A DNA stretch of 64,000 nucleotides from Celeribacter indicus (GCF_000819565.1 NZ_CP004393.1:4216001-4280000); one strand, 5' to 3'; positions 7,954-16,776 are shown, counted from the first letter of the stretch. The notes: generated by a model from the sequence alone, not told the origin. Program-made: numbers and translations.

Positions 7954-9003
7954 ATGAAACCTTTCCTATTCGCCTGCGCCGCGGCGGGGTCGACGCTGCT
8001 CGCCACCGCAGGCCACGCGCAATCTGCCGACGTCACCCTCAGGGTGGTCGGTCAGCCGGTTCAGAACATCCTCTACACCCAGGGGGAAACGCCCTTCTTC
8101 GCCGAAACGCTTCCGGCGCTGTCGGACGGCAGGATCGCGGCCGAACTCATCTCCGCGGAGCAGCTCGGTCTCTCCGGCGGAGAGGTCACCCGCATGTTGT
8201 CGAACGGCGCGATCGAGTTCGGGAGCGGCGGCCTCAATCAGGCGGTCGGTGATGCGCCCAGGTTCGAAGGCTGTGATCTGCCGGGGCTCACCGGCACGCT
8301 CGAGGAAGCGCGCGCCGTCTGCGACGCCTATCGCCCGGTGCTCGAGAAGACGCTCGAGGAGGATTTCGGCATCAAGCTTCTCGCGCTCGCGGCCAATCCG
8401 CCCCAGGCGATCTGGTGCAGCGATCCGGTTTCCGGGCTTGACGATATCCGGGGCAGGAAGATCAGGATCTTCGGGCAGGCGCTGACCGATTTCGTCAACG
8501 GTATCGGCGCGACGGCGGTCGCCATCCCCTATGCGGATGTCGTGCCGGCCCTCCAGAACGGGGTCATCGACTGCGCGATCACCGGCACCCTGACCGGCAA
8601 TACGTCCAAATGGTTCGAGGTGGCAGGCTATCTCTATCCGATGAGCCTCGGCTGGGCGGTGCAATACTGGGGGGTGAATCTGGACCGCTGGAACGCGCTG
8701 AGCGAAGACCAGCAGGAGCTGATCGAGGCAGCCTATGCCGATCTCGAACCGGTTCTCTGGGACCTTGCCGCCAGGGCCACCGCCGAGGGGATCGCCTGCA
8801 ACTCCGGGGAAGGCCCCTGCGAACTGGGCATCGAGGCCGACATGACCGTCGTGGAAATCAGCGAGGCCGATGCCGAAACGCGGACCGCCGTCATCCGTGA
8901 CAGCATCCTGCCGGCCTTCGCCGGACGCTGCGGGGCCGACTGCGTCGCGGACTGGAACGACACCGTCGGCAAGGCAACCGGCTTCGAACTCGCCGCAGAG
9001 TGA
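7954..9003 (+). CDS. dctP: TRAP transporter substrate-binding protein (DctP family)
   Basis: 349 residues with a signal peptide (FLFACAAAGSTLLATAGHAQ, cleavage near 23). The DctP fold shows in LSDGRIAAELISAEQLGLSGGEVTRMLSNGAIEFGSGG, DDIRGRKIRIFGQALTDFVNGIGATAVAIPYADVVPALQNGVIDCAITG, and a C-terminal helical region. The conserved Arg in GRKIRI (normally carboxylate-binding) is present, so an organic acid is the expected ligand. Extra Cys residues (GCDLPG, CAIT, CNSGEGPC, CGADC) are more than usual and could form disulfides. The ATG at 7954 is used because it starts the signal peptide and has ACGGAG before it. It is first in the dctPQM operon. Confidence 0.9.
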   Translation: MKPFLFACAAAGSTLLATAGHAQSADVTLRVVGQPVQNILYTQGETPFFAETLPALSDGRIAAELISAEQLGLSGGEVTRMLSNGAIEFGSGGLNQAVGDAPRFEGCDLPGLTGTLEEARAVCDAYRPVLEKTLEEDFGIKLLALAANPPQAIWCSDPVSGLDDIRGRKIRIFGQALTDFVNGIGATAVAIPYADVVPALQNGVIDCAITGTLTGNTSKWFEVAGYLYPMSLGWAVQYWGVNLDRWNALSEDQQELIEAAYADLEPVLWDLAARATAEGIACNSGEGPCELGIEADMTVVEISEADAETRTAVIRDSILPAFAGRCGADCVADWNDTVGKATGFELAAE

Positions 9004-9018
9004 CTTGCACAGGCCCGA

Positions 9019-9039
9019 GCCCGGCCATCCCGGCCGGGC
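9019..9039 (+). promoter_or_regulatory. Intercistronic hairpin between dctP and dctQ
   Basis: GCCCGGCC and GGCCGGGC form a perfect 8-bp GC stem around ATCCC just after the dctP stop. No T-run follows. It probably protects the dctP mRNA 3' end or attenuates, giving more binding protein than membrane subunits. Confidence 0.6.
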
Positions 9040-9063
9040 GGCGGCGCCATCAACGGAGAATGG

Positions 9064-9687
9064 ATGATGGATCGCATCGCAAAATCCGATCTTGCCCCGC
9101 CGGAACGGCCGGACACGGAGGACGTCCCGACCGAACGGCTCCTGTCCCTGACGCAGGGTTTGTCCCGCACCCTCGCCCTGGCGGGCGGCTTCCTGATCCT
9201 CGGCGCCGGCGCGCTGGTCGCCGTCGAGATCTTTGCCCGCAAGGTGCTCGGCGGATCGACGGGGATCGCAGACGAGCTCACGGCCTATGCGCTCGCCATC
9301 GGCTCGACGATGGCATTCCCCTACTGCCTCGTCGAACGCGGCCATATCCGGGTGGATTCCGTGGTCCGGTTCCTGCCTCGCCCGCTGCGCACGGCGCTCG
9401 ACCTTCTGGCGCTCGCCTCCATCACCGGCTTCTTCGCCGTGGTGGCCTTTCATGCGGCCGAGACCGCGCTTGTCTCGTTCGAACGCGGCGCGCGCGCAGT
9501 CACGCTGCTTCAGACGCCCCTCTTCATCCCGCAGGGTATCTGGGCACTGGCCTACGTGATCTTCGTGCTCACAGGCATCGCCATCTTCCTCGTCGCGGTC
9601 TCCCGGCTGATCCGCCGCGATCCGAAAGGCGTCAAGTCACTGATCGGACCCCGGTCCGGCAAGGACGAAGCGGAGGCACATCTATGA
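9064..9687 (+). CDS. dctQ: TRAP transporter small membrane subunit (DctQ family)
   Basis: 207 residues with four predicted membrane helices (about 35-57, 72-95, 112-133, 155-178). LVAVEIFARKVLGGSTGIADELTAYALAIGSTMAFPYCLVERGHIRVD is the signature stretch of DctQ subunits (membrane Arg/Lys followed by the E-x-x-x-Y segment and R/G-H-I-x-V/D). The first of two adjacent ATGs is taken; GGAG precedes it. Its stop overlaps the next gene by ATGA, implying coupled translation. It pairs with DctM to form the sodium-driven permease. Confidence 0.88.
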   Translation: MMDRIAKSDLAPPERPDTEDVPTERLLSLTQGLSRTLALAGGFLILGAGALVAVEIFARKVLGGSTGIADELTAYALAIGSTMAFPYCLVERGHIRVDSVVRFLPRPLRTALDLLALASITGFFAVVAFHAAETALVSFERGARAVTLLQTPLFIPQGIWALAYVIFVLTGIAIFLVAVSRLIRRDPKGVKSLIGPRSGKDEAEAHL

Positions 9688-10970
9688 TACAGGTCACGAT
9701 CATCCTGCTCCTGGTCCTGGTCGGGCTGAGCCTGCCGGTCGCCGCGGCCATGGGCCTTCTCGGCCTCGCCCTGACGGAAAGCTACAGCTTCCTCCCGCTC
9801 GCCTCCGCGATGGGCGACATGGCCTGGTCCACAAGCACGAAATTCATCCTCCTGGCGATCCCCCTCTACATCCTGATGGGAGAGATCCTTCTCCGCGCCG
9901 GTGTGGCTGACAGGATGTACGGGGCCATGGAGGCCTGGATGTCCTGGCTTCCCGGAGGGCTGATGCATTCCAACTTCGCCTTCAGCGGGATATTCGCCGC
10001 GACCTCGGGCACCAGTGTGGCCACGGCCGCGACCGTCGGGACCGTGGCGATCCCGCAGATCGAGAAACAGGGCTACAACCGGTCCCTGTTCCTCGGCACA
10101 CTGGCGGCCGGCGGAACGCTGGGCATCCTGATCCCGCCCTCGACGAACATGATCCTCTACGGCCTGCTGACGGAAACCTCGATCCCGCGGCTCTACCTGG
10201 CCGGCTTCCTGCCGGGACTGCTTCTCGTGGCATTGTTCATCGGCGCCACCCTCATGATCTGCTGGCTGGTGCCCGGCACGCGCGGGACGCGGACACGTCA
10301 CGGCTGGTCCGAACGGTTCCGCACCCTGCCCTCGCTGATCGCGCCGCTCGTCATCTTCCTCCTCGTGGTGGGTTCCATCTATGCCGGCATCGCCACGCCG
10401 GCGGAATCCGGGGCGCTGGGACTGATCGCGGCCCTCGGCATGGCCTGGAAGAACCGCCGCCTGAACTGGCCGATGCTCTGCGAGGCGCTGCTCGCGACGA
10501 TGCGGACGACCGCAATGTCGATGGCCCTGCTCGTCGCGGCATATTTCCTGAACTTCGTGATCGGCAGCATCGGGCTCACGGCGCGGATCAACCAGCTCAT
10601 CGTGGATCTCGATCTCACCCCCTACGCGCTTCTTCTGGTCGTCGTCGTCTTCTACTTCGTCCTCGGGATGTTCATGGACACGCTGACGATGATGGTCGCG
10701 ACGATCCCGATCATCGCGCCGAGCATCTTCGCCGCAGGCTTCGATCCCGTCTGGTTCGGCGTCCTGATGATGATCCTCATCGAGATGGCCATGATCACGC
10801 CTCCGGTCGGCCTCAACCTCTTCGTCATCCAGGGCATCCGCGAAGAGGGCGAGATCTCCGAGGTCATGATCGGCGCGCTGCCCTACGTCTTCACCATGCT
10901 GGCCTTCATCATCCTCATCACAATCTTTCCCCAGATCGTCCTGTTCGGCCCGGATCTCCTGTCGAACTGA
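9684..10970 (+). CDS. dctM: TRAP transporter large permease (DctM family)
   Basis: 428 residues, about 12 membrane segments. Family features include KFILLAIPLYILMGEILLRAGVADRMY, MHSNFAFSGIFAATSGTSVATAATVGTVAIPQIEKQGYN, LGILIPPSTNMILYGLLTETSI and MDTLTMMVATIPIIAPSI, all conserved DctM blocks. A longer upstream frame exists, but the ATG at 9684 overlaps the dctQ stop as ATGA and starts directly with the first membrane helix. It completes the TRAP system of the RpiR-regulated operon. Confidence 0.92.
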   Translation: MIQVTIILLLVLVGLSLPVAAAMGLLGLALTESYSFLPLASAMGDMAWSTSTKFILLAIPLYILMGEILLRAGVADRMYGAMEAWMSWLPGGLMHSNFAFSGIFAATSGTSVATAATVGTVAIPQIEKQGYNRSLFLGTLAAGGTLGILIPPSTNMILYGLLTETSIPRLYLAGFLPGLLLVALFIGATLMICWLVPGTRGTRTRHGWSERFRTLPSLIAPLVIFLLVVGSIYAGIATPAESGALGLIAALGMAWKNRRLNWPMLCEALLATMRTTAMSMALLVAAYFLNFVIGSIGLTARINQLIVDLDLTPYALLLVVVVFYFVLGMFMDTLTMMVATIPIIAPSIFAAGFDPVWFGVLMMILIEMAMITPPVGLNLFVIQGIREEGEISEVMIGALPYVFTMLAFIILITIFPQIVLFGPDLLSN

Positions 10971-10999
10971 ACGGTCATGTCGCCAAACCCGGAGTCTCC

Positions 11000-12034
11000 A
11001 TGACGATTGAGAATGAAACGCCGGACTGCCGGTCCTACGACCTGCCGGACCGGTTGCTGCACGGCGCGATCGACACCCATATCCATAGCGGGCCATGGCT
11101 CAGATCCTGCCCCGGCCGCATGGATCCCTTCCAGCTCGCCGTCGCGGCGAGAGAGGCCGGACAGCGCGCCGTGGTCTTCTACGACCATACCTTCGGCAAC
11201 AGTGCCGGCACGGCATGGATGGTGTCGCGCCAGGTGGATGGGATCGAGGTCTACGGCGGCCTCATCCTGACCACCTGCCTCGGCGGGATGAACCCGCGCG
11301 CCGTCAAGACGGCGCTGCATTACGGCGCGGGCGCGAAATTCATCCACTTCGGCGCGCATTGCACCTATTACATGGCAAGCCACGAGGGCCGGATGATCAA
11401 CGGCGCGCCCGTTCCCTTCAAGGATCTCTATCCGAAATTCGCGCAGGAAGAACTGTCCCGTGCGATCCGCATTCCGCTGGAGGATCCGATCTCCCCGGAA
11501 CTCGACGAGATCCTCGACCTGATCGCGGAACGGCCCGACGTCTACCTCGTCACCGGCCATCTGTCCGGTCCCGAGGCCATCCGCCTCTGCCGGCTCGCGC
11601 GTGACCGCGGGATCGCCCGCATTCTCGTGTCCCATCCCGCACGGGCCCGGCTGTCGCTGGCCGAACAGAAACAGCTTGCTGCCGAGGGCGTGTTTCTGGA
11701 GGCCTGCTGCTCAGATTGGCTGTTCCACAAGGGGCTGCGCCGCACGAATTACTATGTCGAGCCGGAATGGGCCGACGAGATCGCGGGCATCGCCAGCGAA
11801 CCGGCTTTCGACGGCTTCGTCGGCTGGGCGAAACAGATCCGGGAAATCGGTGTGGAGCACTTCGTCGTCGGCACGGATTACGGCATCCGTTCGGCCCCCG
11901 CGCCGGTCGAGGGCATGAGGCTCCTCGCGAGCTCGCTTCTCGATCTCGGCTTTCCGGTGCAGGACATCCGGCGCCTGATCCGGGACAACCCCGAGCGCCT
12001 CCTCGGCCTGTCGCCGGAGCGCGACACCGCATGA
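11000..12034 (+). CDS. DUF6282-like amidohydrolase-superfamily protein
   Basis: 344 residues. The opening DTHIHSGPWL is the metal-binding HxH strand of amidohydrolases. Later ligand candidates are YDHTFG, FIHFGAHC, VTGHLSG, VSHPAR and the catalytic-Asp-like VGTDYGIRSAP. This arrangement resembles the DUF6282 metal-dependent hydrolases often found beside TRAP and TTT transporters. No substrate can be named; hydrolysis of an imported amide, lactone or cyclic imide is reasonable. GGAGTC precedes the start 29 bases after dctM, and the stop overlaps the racemase-like gene as ATGA, so the five genes dctP to racemase form one operon. Confidence 0.75.
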   Translation: MTIENETPDCRSYDLPDRLLHGAIDTHIHSGPWLRSCPGRMDPFQLAVAAREAGQRAVVFYDHTFGNSAGTAWMVSRQVDGIEVYGGLILTTCLGGMNPRAVKTALHYGAGAKFIHFGAHCTYYMASHEGRMINGAPVPFKDLYPKFAQEELSRAIRIPLEDPISPELDEILDLIAERPDVYLVTGHLSGPEAIRLCRLARDRGIARILVSHPARARLSLAEQKQLAAEGVFLEACCSDWLFHKGLRRTNYYVEPEWADEIAGIASEPAFDGFVGWAKQIREIGVEHFVVGTDYGIRSAPAPVEGMRLLASSLLDLGFPVQDIRRLIRDNPERLLGLSPERDTA

Positions 12035-12729
12035 CCCGCACGCACTCGCCCGCCCCCGCGGATCTCGCCCGACAGACGCTCGGACATCTCCTGCTCCTCA
12101 ACCCGAACACATCGCGCCTCACCACCCGCCGCATGCTGAGAGCCGCGCGGCAGGGGCCGGGCGCCGGCCTCACGATCACGGCGAGAACGGCCGCCTTCGG
12201 CACGGCGCTCATCACCGATGACGCCGCGCTTCGGACGGCCGAGGAGGCGGTTCTGGACATCGCCGCCCTCCCCCTCGATCCGCCGCCCGATGCGGTGGTC
12301 GTCGCCGCATTCGGAGATCCCGGCCTTGACCGGCTCCGGTCGCGGTTTTCCTGCCCGGTGATCGGTCTCGCCGAAGCCAGCATGACCGAAGCCGCAGCCG
12401 GGGACAGACGGTTCGCCGTGGCGACGACGACGCCGCTGCTTGCCGAGGCGATCCGCCGATCTGCCGTCCACTACGGTTTCGGCGCGCTGCTGACCTCCGT
12501 CCGCACAACGAAGGACGATCCCGACCGCCTGATGGAGGATCCCCCCGCCCTTCAGGCCGCATTGTATCGGGAGGTCGACCGTGCCGTGAACGAGGACGGC
12601 GCCGAAGCGGTCGTCGTGGGCGGCGGCCCGCTCGTCAGCGTGGCGCGCTGGCTGTCACGGGAATTCTCCGTCCCGGTGATCGAACCCGTTCCGGCGGCGA
12701 TCCGGGCCGTCCTGCGAGCACTCGGCTGA
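12031..12729 (+). CDS. Asp/Glu/hydantoin racemase-family protein
   Basis: 232 residues. LLLNPNTSRLTTRRMLRAA is the N-terminal motif of hydantoin/aspartate racemase-like enzymes; VVAAFGDPGLDRLRSRFSCPVIGLAEA and VVGGGPLVSVARWLSREFSVPVIEPV are the paired domain motifs. In the racemases two Cys act as acid and base. Here the first would fall in the AAFGDPG segment, where Cys is replaced by Phe/Gly, and the second in GGGPL, also without Cys. A racemase mechanism is therefore doubtful; decarboxylase- or isomerase-like activities occur in the superfamily. The start overlaps the preceding stop (ATGA). Confidence 0.72.
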   Translation: MTRTHSPAPADLARQTLGHLLLLNPNTSRLTTRRMLRAARQGPGAGLTITARTAAFGTALITDDAALRTAEEAVLDIAALPLDPPPDAVVVAAFGDPGLDRLRSRFSCPVIGLAEASMTEAAAGDRRFAVATTTPLLAEAIRRSAVHYGFGALLTSVRTTKDDPDRLMEDPPALQAALYREVDRAVNEDGAEAVVVGGGPLVSVARWLSREFSVPVIEPVPAAIRAVLRALG

Positions 12730-12750
12730 GGTGCGGGTATGAAGCAGCGG

Positions 12751-12786
12751 GGCCGGTCGGATCGAAATACAGCCCGGCGACCGGCC
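12751..12786. terminator. Convergent hairpin between racemase-like and SDR genes
   Basis: A 9-bp perfect stem (GGCCGGTCG with CGACCGGCC) and an 18-base loop in the short gap between two convergent operons. No T-run; likely a bidirectional transcription barrier. Confidence 0.5.
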
Positions 12787-12799
12787 ATCGAGCCGGCGC

Positions 12800-13561
12800 T
12801 CACGCCGTATTCCCGCCGTCCACCGGATAGGTATGCCCCGTGATCCAGTCCGCCTCTCCGGACAGAAGGAAGAGGACCGCCTTCGCGATATCCTCGGGTT
12901 TTCCCAATCGCCCGAGGAGCTGTTCCGACGCCCGCTCCCGCAAGACGGCATCGGGGTAGGCCGCCGATTGCACATGCGCGCGGAATGCGTCGGTCATCGT
13001 GGGCCCCGGCGCGACGCAATTCACGCGGATGCCGCGGTCCCCGAAATCCGCGGCCATGGCGCGGGTCAAGGCCACGATCGCCCCCTTGGCGGCGGAATAG
13101 GCGGCAAGGTTCCTCCGCGCGGCAAGGCCAGCGGCGGAACTGAAATTGACGATCGCTCCCGACCCGGAGGCCAGCATCGCGGGCAGCACCGCACGGCTCA
13201 CCAGATAGGTGCTTTTCACGTTCAGAACGAAGGTCCTGTCCCAGTCCTCTTCGCTGCAATCGGCGACCGAGGTGGCGCTCACGATCCCCCCTGCCGCATT
13301 CACCAGTCCGTCGATGCGACCGAACCTCCCGGTCACGCCATTCACAAACGCCTCGACCAGTTCGGACGACGTGACATCCACCCGCCCGGCCAAACCCCGA
13401 CCGCCGGCCTCCTCGATCGTCGCCAGCGTCTCCGCGGCCGTGCCGGGGTCGATATCCCCGACCGCGACCGTCGCCCCCGATGCGGCCAGCGCCACACAGC
13501 AGGCCCGGCCGATGCCGGCCCCGCCGCCGGTCACCACAACGACTTTTCCCTCTAAGGACAT
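12800..13561 (-). CDS. SDR-family NAD(P)-dependent oxidoreductase
   Basis: 253 residues of a classical short-chain dehydrogenase: TGGGAGIG cofactor motif near residue 13, VGDID acidic residue after beta-2 (NAD preference), NAAGG, the catalytic Ser in NFSSAAG, YSAAKGAIVAL (Tyr and Lys) and VAPGPTMTDAF. The C-terminus WITGHTYPVDGGNTA is typical of 3-oxoacyl-ACP reductase-like and sugar-dehydrogenase-like members. Start 13561 follows a strong GGAGGAAGG. It is last in the tctC-tctA-tctB-SDR operon, so it probably oxidises or reduces the imported compound. Confidence 0.88.
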   Translation of the reverse strand: MSLEGKVVVVTGGGAGIGRACCVALAASGATVAVGDIDPGTAAETLATIEEAGGRGLAGRVDVTSSELVEAFVNGVTGRFGRIDGLVNAAGGIVSATSVADCSEEDWDRTFVLNVKSTYLVSRAVLPAMLASGSGAIVNFSSAAGLAARRNLAAYSAAKGAIVALTRAMAADFGDRGIRVNCVAPGPTMTDAFRAHVQSAAYPDAVLRERASEQLLGRLGKPEDIAKAVLFLLSGEADWITGHTYPVDGGNTA

Positions 13562-13617
13562 GTCCTTCCTCCCTCGCTCCAGCTCGCACCCCATGCCCTG
13601 ACCGGGCACAGGCGCCG

Positions 13618-14154
13618 TCATTCGAGCAGCCGCATGATCAGCGGATCCGGCCAGACGACATGCATCAGCGTGTCGTAGAAATAATAGGACGCCGCCACCA
13701 GCAACACCGCCGCGATCGCCGCCGGCAGCCAGCGCGCCGTTCCGAAGATCCGCAGGAATGCGATGGTCGCGATGGCGACCGCCGGCAGGAAACCGATGAT
13801 CACGATCCCGATGTAGAAGGCGACGAGCCAGGAGAAGAACATCAGCATCGGCGGGACGAATGCGCCAAATGTTTCATCATACTCGTCGGGCCCGGCATCC
13901 TCGCCCTCTCCCTCCACCGTGTCGATATCCTGCGCAGGACCGCCCTCGGCCCGCCCGGTCTCTCCGCCTTCGGGAACCAGAAGATCGCGCAGCACGACCG
14001 CCCCGGTCATCACCACCCCGAAGATCGAAAAGACCATTGGCATGAGCGCGGAATAGAAATTCCAGTCCGAGATCGTGATCCAGACGAGCGAGAACACCAT
14101 CACGAAGAAAAGGAACAGGTCGAACAGAAGACGCGTCAGGCGTTCGGCACGCAT
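13618..14154 (-). CDS. tctB: Tripartite tricarboxylate transporter small subunit (TctB family)
   Basis: 178 residues with four membrane segments (about 10-30, 38-58, 105-128, 138-160), the TctB topology. A long acidic linker (residues about 65-97, rich in Glu/Asp/Gly) separates helices 2 and 3 and is longer than I expect for the family. It lies between tctA and the SDR gene on the same strand, with 26 bases to tctA. Sequence conservation in TctB is low, so assignment leans on topology and the neighbour. Confidence 0.8.
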   Translation of the reverse strand: MRAERLTRLLFDLFLFFVMVFSLVWITISDWNFYSALMPMVFSIFGVVMTGAVVLRDLLVPEGGETGRAEGGPAQDIDTVEGEGEDAGPDEYDETFGAFVPPMLMFFSWLVAFYIGIVIIGFLPAVAIATIAFLRIFGTARWLPAAIAAVLLVAASYYFYDTLMHVVWPDPLIMRLLE

Positions 14155-14180
14155 GGTGAAATCCTTTCGATGGTGTCAGC

Positions 14181-15692
14181 TCAGCACTTGGCCGGATGGT
14201 TGCGCCTGCGGTTGCGGTAGATCGGCCTGATCGTGCCGTTGACGAAGACGAGAACGAGGATCAGCGCCAGAACCGCGGAGATCGGCCGGAACAGGAACTC
14301 ATATCCGAACATGCGAACCGAATTCACGAGATTGCTTTCGATGATCGAGCCCAGCACGAAGCCGACCAGCATGGGCGGACGCGGCCAGCCGAACTGGCGC
14401 ATGAAACAACCGACAAGGCCGAGCACCATCAGCATGATCATGTGTTCGGTCACGTTGCTGAAGGCATAGGTCGACAGCATCACGACCGGCCCCATCACGC
14501 CCACGATCCAGAATCCCGGCACCATGGTCAGCTTCGCCAGATAGCGCGTCAGTCCGAAGCAGATCGCCGTCCCGACGATATTGGCGATCACCAGCGACCA
14601 GATCATCAGCATGCTGAGGTCGAGATGATCCCGCAGCATCGCCGGTCCCGGCGCGATGCCGGCGATCAGCAGGGCGCTGAAGACGAAGGCCATGGTGATG
14701 CTGCCCGGAACGCCGAAGGCGAGGGTGGGAATGAGCTCCCCGCCCTTGCAGGAATTGTTCGCGGATTCCGGGGCGATGACGCCACGCACGTCGCCCTTGC
14801 CGAAGGTCTCGCTGTCGCGCACCGTCGCCCTGCCATGGGCATAGGCCACCCAGTCGGCGACCGCGCCGCCGAGGCCGGGAATGAAGCCGATCCAGGTGCC
14901 GATGGCGCTGCACCGGATCACCAGGAACCAGTTTGCCGCCACGTCGCGCACGCCCCGCATCTGCGCGGCCCAGAGGTTCTTCGGCAGAGCGACGTTGGAG
15001 ATCCGTGCCCCGCTCCGGCTGAGCGTGATGAGTTCGGGAATGACGAACAGCCCGTAGGCCACGGCGATGATGGGAATGCCGTCCCACATGATCGGCTGGC
15101 CGAAGCTGAAGCGCGGAACCGCATGGATCGGGTCCCGCCCGACCATCGCCAACATGACGCCGATCGCCCCGGAAGCCCAGCCGCGCAGCGGATCGCCGCC
15201 GCCGATGGTCCCCACCGAGGCGATCCCGAGCATCGCCAACAGGAAGATCTCGGGCGGGCCGAACGCGAGGACCAGCGGCCGCAGGATGGGAATGGAGACG
15301 GCCAGGACCAGAGCGCCGAAGATCCCGCCCAGCGCGGAGGCGAAGAAGGCCGCTCCGAGCGCCTCCGCCGCGCGCCCCTTCCGCGCCATGGGATAGCCGT
15401 CGACCACCGTCGCCGCCGCGGCCGCCGTCCCCGGCACCCCCAGCAGCACCGCCGGTATCGTGTCGGAGGTGGTCGTCACCGCCATGAGGGCGATCATCAT
15501 CGCGAGGGCGGGTCCGATGTCGAGGGTGAAGGTCAGCGGCAGGAGCAGGGACAATCCCACGATCCCGCCCAGTCCCGGCACGATTCCCAATGCCAGGCCC
15601 ATCACGACGCCGGCAATGATATAGCCGATGCTCGGCCAGGCCAGGGCCTCCGAAAACCCGGCGAAAAACGCAGTCATTATGTCGGCGGACAT
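14181..15692 (-). CDS. tctA: Tripartite tricarboxylate transporter large permease (TctA family)
   Basis: 503 residues, about 11-12 membrane helices. GLALGIVPGLGGIVGLSLLLPLTF and SDTIPAVLLGVPGTAAAAATVVDGYPMARKGRAAEALGAAF are the defining TctA blocks, followed by the second inverted copy (GFIPGLGGAVADWVAYAHGRA, GVIAPESANNSCKGGELIPTLAFGVPGSITMAFV). Full family length, intact. Works with TctB and the TctC binding protein as a cation-driven carboxylate importer. Confidence 0.93.
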   Translation of the reverse strand: MSADIMTAFFAGFSEALAWPSIGYIIAGVVMGLALGIVPGLGGIVGLSLLLPLTFTLDIGPALAMMIALMAVTTTSDTIPAVLLGVPGTAAAAATVVDGYPMARKGRAAEALGAAFFASALGGIFGALVLAVSIPILRPLVLAFGPPEIFLLAMLGIASVGTIGGGDPLRGWASGAIGVMLAMVGRDPIHAVPRFSFGQPIMWDGIPIIAVAYGLFVIPELITLSRSGARISNVALPKNLWAAQMRGVRDVAANWFLVIRCSAIGTWIGFIPGLGGAVADWVAYAHGRATVRDSETFGKGDVRGVIAPESANNSCKGGELIPTLAFGVPGSITMAFVFSALLIAGIAPGPAMLRDHLDLSMLMIWSLVIANIVGTAICFGLTRYLAKLTMVPGFWIVGVMGPVVMLSTYAFSNVTEHMIMLMVLGLVGCFMRQFGWPRPPMLVGFVLGSIIESNLVNSVRMFGYEFLFRPISAVLALILVLVFVNGTIRPIYRNRRRNHPAKC

Positions 15693-15733
15693 CTTCTATA
15701 TCCTCATGACGTGAACCAGCGACCGAGGGGCGT

Positions 15734-15758
15734 GGTGCCTGCCGATCATGCAGGCACC
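15734..15758 (-). promoter_or_regulatory. Intercistronic hairpin between tctC and tctA
   Basis: GGTGCCTGC and GCAGGCACC form a perfect 9-bp stem around a 7-base loop in the 112-base gap after tctC. No T-run. As in the TRAP operon, it probably stabilises the upstream binding-protein message or partly terminates. Confidence 0.6.
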
Positions 15759-15804
15759 GCAGGACGTCCGTCCGCCCCTCCCTGCACGGGAGCCGACGAA
15801 CGGC

Positions 15805-16776
15805 CTAGCCGCCGTGCTCCATGTAGAGATCGTTGTGCTCCGAGATGATCTCGTAGAGGCCTTCCTGCTGCGTCTTGGTCTGTTCGCCCGGAACGATCTC
15901 TTCGATGATGCCATTCTCGCGGGCCCAGGGACCGATCTCCGGATCCTCCAGAAGCTGACCCAGCCTCTCGTTCAGGCAATCCAGCGTCTCCTGCGGCGTG
16001 TCGACGGGCGCGAACCACATGCGCGAGACCGAGTTCGTCCCCCATTCCTCCGGCATGCCCAGTTCACGATAGGTGGGCACGTCGGGCAGGTTCGGCAGCC
16101 GCTCGTCGCTGTAGACGAAGAGGACGCGCATCGTTCCTTCCTCCACATGCTCCATTGCCGTCACGCTGAGCACCGACGACCAGAGCTGCGCGTCGCCGGA
16201 CTGGATGGACGCAATGATGGGAGCGAAGGAATCGAAGGCCGCCGTGGCGATATCGGCGTCGTGCTCCGACAGGTCCACGACGATCGGCATGTCCATCGTC
16301 AGCTTGTCCCAGCGCACGATGACGAGCCGGTCGTCGCTGTTCCGCACGTCCTCCCAGGTCTCGTAGCCGGAGTCGACGCTCGTCAGCACGCCGATGCTGG
16401 GCGTACTGATCCCGAGGAACACCGGAATGTCTCTGACATCCCAGGGGAACGAAGGCTCGATGAGCTGGTCCAGATAACCCGTGCTCGGCATCAGGCCGAT
16501 GACATTCCCGTCGGGACGGGAGGACAGGACCTCATCGACCCCCAGAAGGCCACCCGCCCCCGGCAGGTTCTGCACGACGACATCGACGCCGAAATACTTC
16601 TCCCATTGGTTGGCGGCCGCGCGTGCCAGGACGTCGAATGCGCTTCCCGCTCCGGTGGTCACGATAAGCCGCATGTCCCTCGACGGTTGCCATTCACAGG
16701 CGTCCTGCGCCTGTACCGGTGCCGTCAGCATGGCAATGGAAAACCCCAGCCCGATCAGGCCACGTCCCCGAAACAT
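15805..16776 (-). CDS. tctC: Tripartite tricarboxylate transporter substrate-binding protein (TctC family)
   Basis: 323 residues with a signal peptide (GRGLIGLGFSIAMLTAPVQAQ). The Bug/TctC fold is visible in MRLIVTTGAGSAFDVLARAAANQWEKYFGVDVVVQNLPGAGGLLGVDEV, a variant of the usual P-F-x-P-G-G-x-x-D start, and in LPDVPTYRELGMPE and LNERLGQLLEDPEI. The expected Pro-Gly-Gly is TTGAGSAFD here, hinting at a diverged ligand loop. ATG 16776 follows GGGAGG; an upstream in-frame ATG would lie inside the promoter. First gene of its operon. Confidence 0.88.
   Translation of the reverse strand: MFRGRGLIGLGFSIAMLTAPVQAQDACEWQPSRDMRLIVTTGAGSAFDVLARAAANQWEKYFGVDVVVQNLPGAGGLLGVDEVLSSRPDGNVIGLMPSTGYLDQLIEPSFPWDVRDIPVFLGISTPSIGVLTSVDSGYETWEDVRNSDDRLVIVRWDKLTMDMPIVVDLSEHDADIATAAFDSFAPIIASIQSGDAQLWSSVLSVTAMEHVEEGTMRVLFVYSDERLPNLPDVPTYRELGMPEEWGTNSVSRMWFAPVDTPQETLDCLNERLGQLLEDPEIGPWARENGIIEEIVPGEQTKTQQEGLYEIISEHNDLYMEHGG

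Noticed and set aside
9000..9683. N-terminal extension of DctM in the frame open from 9000
   Set aside because: It runs through the whole dctQ gene in another frame; the ATGA-overlapping start at 9684 is clearly the real one.
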